A stretch of DNA of 64,000 nt from Azolla caroliniana (Eukaryota; Polypodiophyta). The stretch's first letter is position 1. Every line of letters starts with the position of its first letter. Of the stretch, positions 12,434-22,335 are shown piece by piece. The stretch spans positions 19,778,001-19,842,000 of the forward strand of contig JBHGNT010000011.1 of NCBI GenBank assembly GCA_043228905.1, written 5' to 3'. The notes below the pieces were generated by a model. It saw nothing but the letters and a program-made list of their open reading frames with translations. It ran no database searches and was not told where the DNA came from. A program made the position numbers and the translations under genes.

Positions 12434-15400
12434 TTACATAGCAATCAATTCATCAACGTCATTTTCTTCATCATCTTGTGTAGAACTGTCTTCGGCTATA
12501 CGTGCATTGGTTTCCCCTGTTAGCCGAGCCAATGAAATATCTTCTATAAGCTCATCATCAAGCTCTATTAGCTCCCCCGGTTCGCCGGCTAACGGAGGAA
12601 TAGGCTCTCGCGAAGCAGGTTGAAACCTTTCTGTATTGGCGAGGTTCTTTGCACCGACCTCCTCATCCTGGTCTGGGCACTCCCACAAAGCCTTAATCCG
12701 CATATTAATAAATATAACTTGGTCCTCGTCCTTCTCCAATGCAACTGTATTTCTAAACGGCTTCAATGCACATGCTGACGTAGTTCCTGTGATGTAAGTA
12801 ACAAGAAGATTTAGTTGTCAAACGAAAAAAAAGTGATTGGTTATCTCAAGATCGTTACCCTAGTTCGAGGAATACCTGTGCCAGAAAAGAGATCTAATAT
12901 CCAGTCTCCTTCGACAGAAAACATCTCGATCAAGCGCATCATAAGTCGTTGAGGTTTTTGGTATGGGTTGACAAGTCCCCGTTCTGTCGTGGTGACATGT
13001 CGCAATTTCCGAGTCACTGCTGGATATACCAACAGATTTGAACCTCCCACTTCATTAGAATGCTCTTTGATTCTCTGTTTCTTAATTTCATCGAAGTAGC
13101 CAACCGTTATGTATTCAATGGCATTAACGAACCGAAAAGTTGGCCCTCTATTTACATTGGTCTTGATCCTATAAAAAATAATACATCGAGTTAAGAATAG
13201 ATTCAACAACCTTAAGAAATGCAATATAGTGAAAGATACCTATAAATAATCCTTACCATGCAAGGTTCTCGATGCCATGGCAACGAGACCTCAAAGCTTG
13301 AGCTACCGAGTACCCTTGGTCCATACTATGAAAGACAACTATTCGCCACAAGGATGCGGTCATTAGCTCAGCGAAATCCTTGACCATCTTCTCCAATTGT
13401 TTAAACCTAAACGGTTCATCGTCGTATGATGACCCAGCCATTCGAAATCCGTAAGGAATATCCGCAATCATTAGCGTATATTCCTTCTTTGGCACCTTCT
13501 GGATCAAGTCGATGACATCACCGCAAACCACATTGTAGTAAAGATCTCTTGTAATATCTTTTTTGTGGCTAAATTTTTTAAAGGAGCCATCTTCCTCCAT
13601 TTCGTACGCCTTGACTAAGCGACGATCCTTTTCTTTTCTGGCTCGTTCGAGATGTGCAAGGAAGGATGTAGGGAAATCGTGTATATCCTTAACTTCTCCT
13701 TGTTTCTTGCCTCGACACGGTTTCTAATAGAAGCAATAGGACATCAGGTATTATTATACAAGCTCTACATATGATGAAAGGGTAATGAAAAAACATGAAT
13801 ACTAACCCAATCCTTGAATGCAATAAAATACTCTGATAACGCCTTATACGAAGACGTTAGAGGATAATCCTCGGTCACTTGTTCCCAAGTTATACATCCA
13901 AGTTGTTTCATCATAACTTCTTGGATCTTCATGTACACCTTATGACTGTAAAATTAGAAATCAAGATTAGAACTTTGAATTACACTAGATAGACTACAAT
14001 TTCAGTATTTGAGGGACTTACTTATTGAACTCAGTGACCATTTCTTCAAGGCTTAAATCTTTCGTCACAACCCTTGACAAAACCGACACAAGAAGTTGCT
14101 CGTCCTTAATACCTTGCATCGCTCTCCATAGAGACAGCTTCATGTCATCTGCCGCTTCTTCAATTGTCAAGTCAATTTTCTTGGCGGCTTGTGACTTTAA
14201 CTCTAGTTGAGGGTCAACCCTACATTTCTTTTGTCGTTGACCCTTTACCTCCTTATTCTCCCACATTCAGAAGATTTGATCTTGTAGGTCCCATACTTCT
14301 CCATCTCTAAACGCCAATTGAAACCAAGACTCATACTTTCGAAGACTATCGGACCTAACATTATCATCTACCACAATGCCGACTTCATGCAGACATTGAC
14401 GTCGAAGGCCTGGATGTAACTTCACACCAAACTTTTGTTTCACATCTAAATACTCGTGGTGGAAGAATCATATACGCTCAATGGACGACATTTTCTGCTT
14501 ATAGTCATTATCATTATTATGGTCCCTTGCCAACAACTTAGCCTCTTCGGTTGTGAGCCCAACATAAATTTTGCACTCGGCATACTTGAAGAAGAAAGTT
14601 GTTGGATGTTCTCTCACAAGTTGCCGACGTGCCTCTGCTGAATGCGATCCACCAATGACAAACTAATTATATTGATCATGTTTTCTAATATCAAAATCTT
14701 CAATGGTTTCACATTCTTCAGGATCTACCATAACAATAAAAGGCACCACAGTGGCATGAGGATTAATTTTCATTTTTTTCTTGAGATTTTGAACATGCAT
14801 GCGGTGAGGCTCTCTAATCTCAAGTGGTCTTCGACCTGTTTTTTCATCAATAGGGGGCCGATGGATGTGTGTTATAGGTAAATTAAATACTTGCCCTTTC
14901 CTGACCAGCTTCCGTTGCATTAACTCTCTCCTTATTTTATTCTGCTCGGATGACAAAACACCCGAGGCCAGCTCAGCTCCTGGCGTCCCCTTATTATCCT
15001 CCTCTTCGTTTTCACTTGTTGAATCCGTATCCGACATTTTCGTTGTCTTCTTCTTTGCTGGTCTTGACTGGACTTTGGAAACCTTTTTTGTTGGCTTCAA
15101 TGGGGAGGGCACTTCATCTCTTAGAGTTACATGGCCTTGTATATAAGGCCTCAAGGTAGCAATAAGGTTTTGTGAGCTATCAAGTGCTTTTTTGAACACT
15201 TCTGGCCCACAAGATTCTTTTACTAAAAGGTCTTTTGAAAGGAACACTTTACGTACCCCCTTGGAGCACTCTATCATTACCAGTATGTTGGCCGAATCTG
15301 CATCTTCGTAGTCAAATCGTAGAATACGGCCATACATAAATGGGGTTTCCTTTCCAAGTTGCCCCTCACCCTTCTTCTTTGCTGTATACAATACGACTTT

Positions 15401-16412
15401 TTTCTTTGAGTCGACATATTGCATACACCATTCCTTGTCCGTTAGATCTCGATCAGGAAGGTCTTCACCTCCAGTAGCGGCGACAAGTTTCTTTTGGCTA
15501 ACATCACTATGTGGCTGAGATTTTGTCTCTTCGTTAAAGAGAAGCTTTTTTCCTCTCTTCATGGTCTCAAGAGCTACCTTAGTCTGGGCTTCGATTGGAG
15601 AACCTTGTATGCGAAGCTTTATTTTCTTCACCGGTCGGTCCGACAGGTTTTCAAACGACCTATTTAAGAAAGTATATGCAAAAACATAAGTTAGGTAGTC
15701 ACGTAGATTAAGGTTGTATATTAACATGAAGAACAGTTCCCAGGAGCAGTCCTATATTCAAAAATCTATTATAGGCAGGGCTATTCAACCTAGAAAATAT
15801 ATATCGTAATAAGTAAAAAGGGCTATTCTTTTAAATAGTAGGTATGACTTATATAGATTCCAAACCTATATTGACGAGAATTTGCTATCGTAAAGGCAAT
15901 TTGTGGATCATTTTCTACTATTTTAAGCTAAAGTAGGTCATAAAACACCTATAATTGGAGCATGTTTTTTTTTAAAAGTAAGGAAAGCCAACATAAAAAG
16001 ACTGATTTTGCCAGACAATTTGATAACTTTTCCATCCCAAAATTATTTGTTACCCCAAAAATACAATTTTTCTCTCTCAAAGCCTTCTTATATACAGGAA
16101 CTCGATACGGCGTATCGAGTTCCTGTTTAAAACCTACACTTTAAACAGGAACTCGATACGGCGTATCGAGTTCGTATTTAAAACCTAAACTTTAAACATG
16201 AACTCGATACGGCGTATCGAGTTCCTGTATAAAAAGCAAAATTAAATTATGAACTCGATACGCCGTATCGAGTTCATGTATAAATATTTGTATTGTATAC
16301 ATGAACTCGATACGGCGTATCGAGTTCTTGAGAAACGAAACATATTTACAAAAATGTCCACAGTGTCAGAGGCCTACCTGGAGTCCTCACGCTCGATTCT
16401 CTTTGAAGACAT
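12434..16412 (-). pseudogene. ParB-like domain / amino-DNA methyltransferase gene with three in-frame stops
   Basis: Six exons on the minus strand fit one reading frame of 974 codons: 16412-16378, 15659-14022, 13945-13807, 13723-13257, 13168-12876, 12786-12434, all GT-AG with matching phases. Residues about 90-180 are unassigned. Residues 295-430 look ParB-like (INPHATVVPF, then FVIGGSHSAEARRQL). The C-terminal part is a methyltransferase with motif IV as DIPYGF at about 692-697, followed by motif I as DLFSGTG at about 852-858 and VALEKDEDQ. The order IV then I is that of beta-class N6-adenine or N4-cytosine enzymes, and DIPY departs from the usual DPPY. Stops lie at codons 344 (TAG, 14665-14663), 409 (TGA, 14470-14468) and 476 (TGA, 14269-14267). 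Flanking protein continues in frame through all three, so they look like later nonsense mutations. An acidic tail ends the protein. The start was chosen because it lies downstream of a TATA box and joins exon 2 in phase. Confidence 0.75.
16098..16327. repeat. array of five identical 25-bp palindromes, 51-52-bp period
   Basis: Each palindrome has the arm GAACTCGATAC, a 3-base centre (GGC, or GCC in the fourth copy) and the inverted arm. Copies start at 16098, 16149, 16200, 16251 and 16303. The arms are identical in all five, while the 26-27-base AT-rich spacers differ clearly. The first copy's palindrome extends three further bases on each side. Each copy holds four CpG sites in otherwise AT-rich DNA. 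The spacing is close to five helical turns, so all copies face the same side of the DNA. The array lies in intron 1 of the methyltransferase gene, 50-280 bp downstream of its first exon. It could be a protein-binding array, a replication or silencing signal, or a methylation target; the function is unknown. Confidence 0.93.
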
Positions 16413-16446
16413 GTTTGATCGTGTGGAAGTGGAGGCGGAGATCGCG

Positions 16447-16539
16447 CTTTCGTGCTTTGTGCTCTGTGTGCTTTGTGTGCTTTGTGTGCTTTGTGTGCTC
16501 TCTACGTTCTGTGTGCTCTGTACGCTCTGTACGCTCTGG
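16447..16539 (-). repeat. 9-bp tandem repeat in the methyltransferase 5' leader
   Basis: Imperfect tandem copies of TGCTTTGTG and, further on, related CTCTGTACG units on the plus strand. They lie between the minus-strand TATA box (16563-16572) and the proposed ATG at 16412, so they would be transcribed as 5' UTR. If translated from an upstream ATG they would give a Ser-Thr-Gln repeat. That reading is less likely because the ATG would lie upstream of the TATA box. Confidence 0.7.
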
Positions 16540-16562
16540 TGAGTGAAATATGACGAGGTCTT

Positions 16563-16572
16563 CCTATTTATA
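16563..16572 (-). promoter_or_regulatory. TATA box for the methyltransferase gene
   Basis: Read on the minus strand, TATAAATAGG lies 151 bases upstream of the proposed ATG at 16412, which puts transcription start near 16535. The surrounding 'cctatttatagg' is nearly symmetric, so it might serve both directions. The divergent gene's first codon is about 690 bp away. Confidence 0.5.
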
Positions 16573-17255
16573 GGGATTGAACACATTGGTTAAAGTAACC
16601 ATAGTCACCTTAACCAAGGTTGGTAATTTTGAGGATAGTTAGTTGGTAACCATAGTCACATTAACTAGAGAAACTTATGATTGTATTAATGATTACAAAG
16701 TCAAACTACCATATTGATCAATCTTTTATAGTCATAACAACCTACAATGACTTCAAAGGTTATGAATGAGACAATGATAGAGGTTCATGAATGTACCAAT
16801 GATTGATTACTAAAACCAACAATTTTTATGACTCTCAAATGTTGTGTATTAAAGATGTGGGCATAAATTAACCAATGATTGATAAGTCTAATATTTAAAA
16901 TGGTGAGCATTAAAGAACCAATGAGTGAGACGTTCTATATCAAAATGGGTGCCATTAATTAGCCAATGATTTTAACATTAATCCAACATATTCATGGCTT
17001 GTTAATGATTAGTTTTATATTTTACTTGATTTAACTTTATATAGATCTAGTTTATATAATAATTGATATTTTAAGTACAATTACTTTATTAAAAATAATT
17101 TTTTGATGTATTGTATTAATAGAATATTACATAATATAGACATTCTATTGATTTGGCTTTTGTTTAGAGAGAAGTTTATGTTTAGAGAGGAGCTTATTAG
17201 TTTTTTTCTTTCCCCTAAGCCCATAATTTAGAGAGCCCTATCTAGACCTTAAGCC

Positions 17256-20034
17256 ATGAGTGAAGATTCACCGTTCTCGATTGAAGAATATTGTTTGTCA
17301 TCAGACCCATCGTTTTCTACTGAAGAGTATTGTTTGTCATCAGAGTCACCATATTCGATTGAAGAATATTGTCTGTCGACCGACTCACCATATTCTATCG
17401 AAGAATATTGTCTGAGCTCATCTACATGGAATGTAAATAATGACACATGTGAAGAGTTCTTTATTGAAGAATACGATATTAATAAAGATACCGAGAATGA
17501 AGGAAGTGCCCAGGAAACATTGAATAACATTGGCGATGGTCACAGCAAAGAATTAGACTGTAACAATGTTACACCAACCTCTATGCAGGAAGAGAAATCT
17601 GGGAGCCCTATGCATATTAGAAGAATCCCACGAAGAATTCGTCTAGCTAGATTTAGCTTGGTGACATCAGATAAACAGATTGGATTTGATGTCAACAAAA
17701 TATGTTGTGCCCGTGGTTGTATGTCTATGATTGGAAAATCAAAGTTGCGAGAATTAAGGCGATACTATTTTTCGATGACCGGTGATGAGCAAGACACTTA
17801 CCTCGGGTCACATATGCAACTAGTATCTGACAAATGTACGGGGATCAAAGTATCATTCGAGTATTATATCTTCCATGCGCAACAGATATGTAGAGTTGCA
17901 TTCAAAATTGCGTTGTGTTAGTAACATGCGGCTACATAGAGTACAACAACGTCTACTTAGCGGGGATCAGATGCTCAATTGTAAAGAGGTTCCAAGTATG
18001 AAAGGTGCAATTGGAAGACTAGCTATTGGTTGGATGAAAACTTACTTTCAGTTAAATTGTGAAGTAATGCCCACTACAGGTAGGATGCATCTTTCTGATA
18101 ATTATACACGTCGGGAAGTTTATGATGTCTATCGATCTGATATGCTGGGCTCACGTAATAAGTCGATCACATATAGCCAATTCACAAGATTATGGAGAGC
18201 TCGGTTTTCAAATGTTATTATTCCTCGTAAAGTACGTATGGGGTATTGCTCCATTTGTGCAAATCTTAAAAGTTTGGCTAAAGGTGCAAAGACATCAATG
18301 GAAAAGGATACGAGTAAGAAGTTACTACAAGAGCATCGTGAGGCACAATCCTTAGAACAAAGCAAGGCGATGCATCATAGAGAGAAGTGTTTGAAGAGGC
18401 CCGAACAATACATGTGCTTAATGATAGATGGCATGGACCAGAAGAAGACATGCTTGCCGCATATGCGGAGGCTCCCCAAAGATGTCAATGATGAGTGCCT
18501 TGTTCAAATGCAGTTGGTGGGATGCTTGGCTTATAATAGGTCTGTTCGACCTCACGTCTTCATTACTTACCCCAATGTTCACAATGACCCTAACCTAACA
18601 GTTATAGTGATTCACCGAGTTTTGATGTCTTGGGGACAACCTTTCCCCCCTGTTCTATACATTCAATTGGACAATACTGCTAGAGAGAACAAAAATTCAA
18701 CTGTATTTGGCTATCTAAGTATGTTGGTCAACCTAGAATTGTTTAGGAAAGTGAAAGTCAATTTCCTTTTGGTTGGCCACACACATGACCATATAGATCA
18801 GATGTTTAGCACATTCTCCAGACAGTTGTCTCGGAATGATGCTTTCACTTTACCTAAACTATTTGATGTCATTTGTGATGCTTATACACCACGCCCAAAA
18901 GTGTTACACTTGAAGGAGGTATATGACTTTAAGAGATATATATTAGATGGGGGTGGTGGGAATGTTAAAGTGCTTGCTCAGTTAAACAATATAAGTTTCA
19001 ATCACATTTTTTTGATAAAGAAAAATGGAATAAGTGGTTCTACACTTTTGTATGCCAAACAATATTCATCTTCTACAACATGGGAACCTGAAGGTGGTTG
19101 CCAGTTATTACTTTGTATGCCGAGTACAATTGTCCATGGAGCTAAGCAAATGCCAATTGAGAAGAAAGGACAGTTGCAGAGCGACTTGGTATCAGAACAA
19201 AAACGGTCATGGCTCCAAGCCTTAGAAGAAAAAAGAAAGCATATTGAGGCCGCCAAGAAATATGCCGCACAACAAGACACGTCATGGTGGGATGTATTTT
19301 ATAGTGATCAGAAAGAAATTATAGACAATTGTGTATCTGTTGATAATTGGAATTTGGAAACGCCATTCACATAATCGTTGCAACATGATCGCGTAAATAG
19401 AAGTCCGGAGCAACTAGTAAATGTGATTAATGACAGCTTGGTCCATCCACAACAAAGAGACATTTATGTGGGACCAAGGATGACCAAAGCAGCCGAAGCT
19501 AGATGGCAAGGAAATTTGCAAGAGCTCACCGCGGGGATGTTGATTGCAACGCCGGCTGATGAGAACTCACATGGCCACCAATTTTGGGTTGGTAAAATTC
19601 TAGAAGTGCTAATGCATGAAATAGAAAACACGATCAAGTCTATAAATGTTCATTGGTACAACACTAGAAGTGCAAATGCTTTTACAGGTAAGTATACATT
19701 GGAGATGATTGAATGCCAAACAAGAAGGGGAGGTAGGAAGAGGAAGCGAAACATTCGTAACACCTCGACCCTTGATATCTCTGATGTGGATATCATCGTG
19801 TACGACTTCACACTTACAAAAGCCGGACGATTAAGGAAGTCAACAATAGATATAATAAAAGAAAAATTACCAGGTCTACAAGGTGGCTCGAGTCAAAGGC
19901 AAACGAGATCTGCTACATATAATCTAGAGTCAAACCATTTGGTTTATGACGAAGATAATGCACTGATTGGTACATCCGAGGATGATGAGGAGGAATCGTC
20001 ATTGTATATTAGTTATAGTAGTGATTCTCCGTAA
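17256..20034 (+). pseudogene. DUF7869-like presumed transposase, frameshifted and with one stop
   Basis: The protein is split over three open stretches: 17256-17921, then a shift of frame at about 17905-17925, then in-frame sequence to a TAA at 19372-19374, then the same frame to 20034. The first 55 residues are four tandem copies of a SxEEYCLSS unit. A Cys-rich segment (CCARGC) follows, and then the core. A Cys pair (YCSIC) with a later His/Cys group (HHREKC) may bind zinc. Candidate acidic residues are in MIDGMDQ (codon at 18427), QLDNTARENKN (Asp at 18670) and GHTHDHIDQMFS (Asp at 18787 and 18796), the pattern of the DUF7869 proteins found in many eukaryotic mobile elements. The C-terminal part (from about 19495) has the W/F-rich FWVGKILEV and VHWYNTRS region, and ends with an acidic tail. 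The transposase role is inferred from these motifs and from position inside the TIRs. Confidence 0.75.
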
Positions 20035-20357
20035 AGGAGTGATCATGAATGTATATTTGGCTATTAAGTGTAACTACATTCCGCTTGTAACAAATCGAGT
20101 AATATAAAATCATGTGTTTTGAATTCTTATGATTTCTAAAAAATTGTTTCTTATAAAATAACATTGGTTGTGAAGTTTGTGATATAAATTGAGAATGTAT
20201 CTTTTTGAAATTCGTCTTTTTTTAGTTACTTCTAAATCACGAAAATAGTGGATTTTTAACCTTTTTCATAGTATGTTTGAACATGTATGATACTGGTATC
20301 AATGTGTTTTGTAAAATCATTGAAAAACCCCTACAATTTCCCTTATCCTTCCATTTA

Positions 20358-20392
20358 TGCGCGATCCTTCCACTTGTGAACGCGAACGTGTT
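20358..20392 (-). repeat. right terminal inverted repeat
   Basis: Read on the minus strand it begins AACACGTTCGCGTTC and ends GGATCGCGCA. It differs from the left TIR at two positions, both C versus T in CpG context. A second, inner copy of 'tggaaggat' on the minus strand follows at about 20345-20353. ATAA follows directly at 20393-20396. Confidence 0.88.
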
Positions 20393-21035
20393 ATAATGAG
20401 GCATACATGTTATATCTATAAATCTTGTAATACCCTCCCCAGGGCAAAAGGGATATAATTAATTTAATCATGTTAAACAAGAAACAAAAACAAAGTTGGA
20501 ACTACTAATATCAAATGCAAGAATCTCCTTGCATTTTCAGTGTCTTTGCACTTGCAATACACGTCTATAAGAGCATTGCTCACGAAGACATTCAAGTCAT
20601 AACCACTTGCAACTGTATGGTTGTCATGTCTATCATCTGATTTGCAATAGTGAAACCATTTTTATAATAAGGTTATATAATTGCTTAGCACAAGCCATCT
20701 TTCCTTTTTTTTGCATCTCTTTGCACTTAGAAAAAGTATTGATTCATTTGGAACAACTTTTCCTTTAGTAAACAGTTCCTTAAGTTTTTGAAATTCCTTG
20801 TCAATTGATTCATCTTCATGCACCTCACTGAAAGCCCCAATAGTGCCAAAATAGTGATCCTTCTCTTGCACTTGATGGTGCTTGTATTTGAAGGTAAATC
20901 ATTGCCAACCAAGCATGCTAATTTGACTCTAATATATAAGGGCAATGCTTTTGTGGATCTTCGATTCTTGCAAGAATAAAGCATTATCAGCGAGTGTCCC
21001 ATCTGATGCCCAAAGCAATGAAGAGGTTTGTTGTT
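20393..21035. other. duplicated segment shared with the region after MATE copy 3
   Basis: This stretch starts exactly at the outer edge of the large element and matches 50300-50634 plus 53003-53330. The second location is interrupted by a LINE. Shared words include 'ataatgaggcatacatgt', 'acaaagttggaactactaat' and 'ttgcatctctttgcact'. Its minus strand has fragments of open frame (20662-21002), but at the second location it abuts PPR-like sequence. It may therefore be part of a decayed PPR gene neighbourhood. No intact gene here. Confidence 0.75.
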
Positions 21036-21039
21036 ACGA

Positions 21040-21265
21040 GCATGATCATATAATATCCCGTGGTGAGAATGTACCGTAGTATTCTATACACGTGGATAAA
21101 GTGTGAGGGTTAAACGAGAGTGTAAAGAAGGGGAGGATTACTTTTAATACTCGGGATTGAGACAACCCATTAGGCCAAGTGTGAACTTGTCTAGGGCCCT
21201 TGGGTCTGGCTACAATATATATAATATAAGCATATGAGGCTTAGCTCTGATACCAATTGTTATAA
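21040..21265 (-). mobile_element. LTR-retroelement-like fragment with primer-binding-site complement
   Basis: At 21244-21256 the plus strand reads GCTCTGATACCAA, the complement of TTGGTATCAGAGC, the tRNA-iMet primer-binding word that follows many plant LTRs. It is immediately followed by TTGTTA, which would be the inverted LTR edge. The sequence to the left resembles the low-complexity internal border of short plant retroelements. No coding domain or second LTR was found, so this is at most a fragment. Confidence 0.35.
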
Positions 21266-21559
21266 AGTAAGCATATGGAGAGAGAGAAAGAAGGATGTCG
21301 ATCCACCCGACCACCCCCGAGCGAAGGGATCGAGACGGACTCGAGCCTCAATCGGCGTCCCATACCAAATAAGGAATAACATGGTTTTTGCTATGGGGAT
21401 TGTGGGTGGATAGATTGCAAGATTCTAAGTGTTGAATTTACAGGATTATTTGTGGGTAAATTCATTAGGGAAAACCAAATGAGGAATTAAACTGGAAACC
21501 TTGGTGGATAATTTGATGTCGGAAGAGTATATGCTTAGATGGATTTTGATTGTTGGCAG

Positions 21560-22075
21560 GGGGTTGGATCTAAGGCTGATAGCAACCATATTTCGCGGGC
21601 GCGATGCATTGGCGAGAAAAAGATACGGGGAGAGGATTGCTTCATCCTGAACCTATCAGCCGATCCGGGAACTCTATCAAGCCGAAGCGAGGGGCCTACC
21701 GAGATAATATGCCACATAATGTCGGGGTCTTTCAGCCAAAAGATTGGGTTGCTGATCTAGTTGGAGAACTCCCATTTGACCAAGATCCAGGCTACATCAA
21801 TCGAGGAGGCTGTATTATGGGAAACCAACATAGACACTAGTGTGGAAGAGTACCGACGTGTGGACGGCATCAATGTAGGACACTCGGGCCGGACAACAGC
21901 TACCCTGTTTCGGTTCGGCGAGGCTGCGATGAGTCATACCAAAACACGGCTTGAGGAGGAGTGGGTCATCGATGAGGTGGCTTTCGGCGTGCCTGGCTTG
22001 TCGTGCGACCTTTTCATCCCTCCTCTTGATATCGTTCGCATTGATCCACGTGGTGACACCAGGTCCAATGCAACA
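21560..22075 (+). pseudogene. DUF620-family gene fragment with an in-frame stop
   Basis: A single frame reads through ARCIGEKKIRGEDCFILNL, then SADPGTLSSRSEGPTEII, a TAG stop at 21758-21760, and then LENSHLTKIQATSIEEAVLW, DTSVEEYRRVDGINVGHSGR, TLFRFGEAAMSHTKTRLEEE and VAFGVPGLSCDLFIPPLDI. This is the middle-to-late part of the plant DUF620 family, whose function is unknown. The stop replaces the position usually held by Gln or a similar residue, so CAG to TAG is the simplest change. A splice acceptor (ttggcag) precedes the segment; I could not place the earlier exons. The 3' part after about 22075 loses similarity. It is the remnant of a once-normal gene, not functional as it stands. Confidence 0.72.
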
Positions 22076-22335
22076 AACAACAGTAGATGGGCTCATGGTG
22101 ACAACATGCCTAATTGTCCATCGCGTGTTAGGCGAACATGCTGTGTTGGGCCCGTCCCATCCAGTGAGACTTGTACACTTGGCGTTGAGCTCAATACATC
22201 AAGCCCTATTTACCCAAAGGATCGCTTAAGTAAAGAAATTTGTCTTTGAAAGATATTCTGGTAAATAGGGCTTGTAAATTTGAGTATATAATGACTTTAT
22301 AAAGTGTATTTTTTTGGAAATAGGGGTAGTTTGTT

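Larger units (their letters stand above)
11386..20392. mobile_element. 9.0-kb DNA transposon carrying a ParB-methyltransferase gene and a DUF7869-like transposase gene
   Basis: The ends form inverted repeats of 35 bp with two mismatches (11386-11420 and 20358-20392). Both mismatches are C/T differences. ATAA flanks the element on both sides (11382-11385 and 20393-20396), a candidate 4-bp target duplication. Inside are two divergently transcribed genes: a methyltransferase on the minus strand (16412 to 12434) and a presumed transposase on the plus strand (17256 to 20034). Their 5' ends are separated by about 840 bp. An array of five identical palindromes sits inside the methyltransferase's first intron. 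Both genes carry disabling lesions, so this copy is probably not autonomous now. A related shorter copy lies at 54447 onward in the opposite orientation. I do not recognise a named superfamily with this gene pair; hAT, Mutator, CACTA and Mariner signatures are absent. Confidence 0.8.

Noticed and set aside
14663-14720. An intron ending at 'aattag' that would remove the first in-frame stop of the methyltransferase
   Set aside because: The only nearby GT would give an intron of about 50 bases that removes conserved ParB-like residues; a nonsense mutation is simpler.
14865-15159. Plus-strand frames opposite the methyltransferase exon 2
   Set aside because: Shadows of the minus-strand coding region; no splice or family support.
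16098-16327. CRISPR-like look of regularly spaced palindromes
   Set aside because: This is plant DNA, spacers are similar to each other, AT-rich and related rather than unique, and there are no cas genes. It is treated as an iteron-like array.
16374-16586. A longer N-terminus for the methyltransferase starting at 16586 with a Ser-Thr-Gln repeat
   Set aside because: That ATG lies upstream of the minus-strand TATA box at 16563-16572, so the ATG at 16412 is preferred.
20662-21002. Minus-strand frames in the segment right of the 9-kb element
   Set aside because: The frames differ from those in the duplicate at 52.95-53.28 kb by shifts, so neither is constrained as protein; treated as duplicated, possibly decayed PPR-linked sequence.
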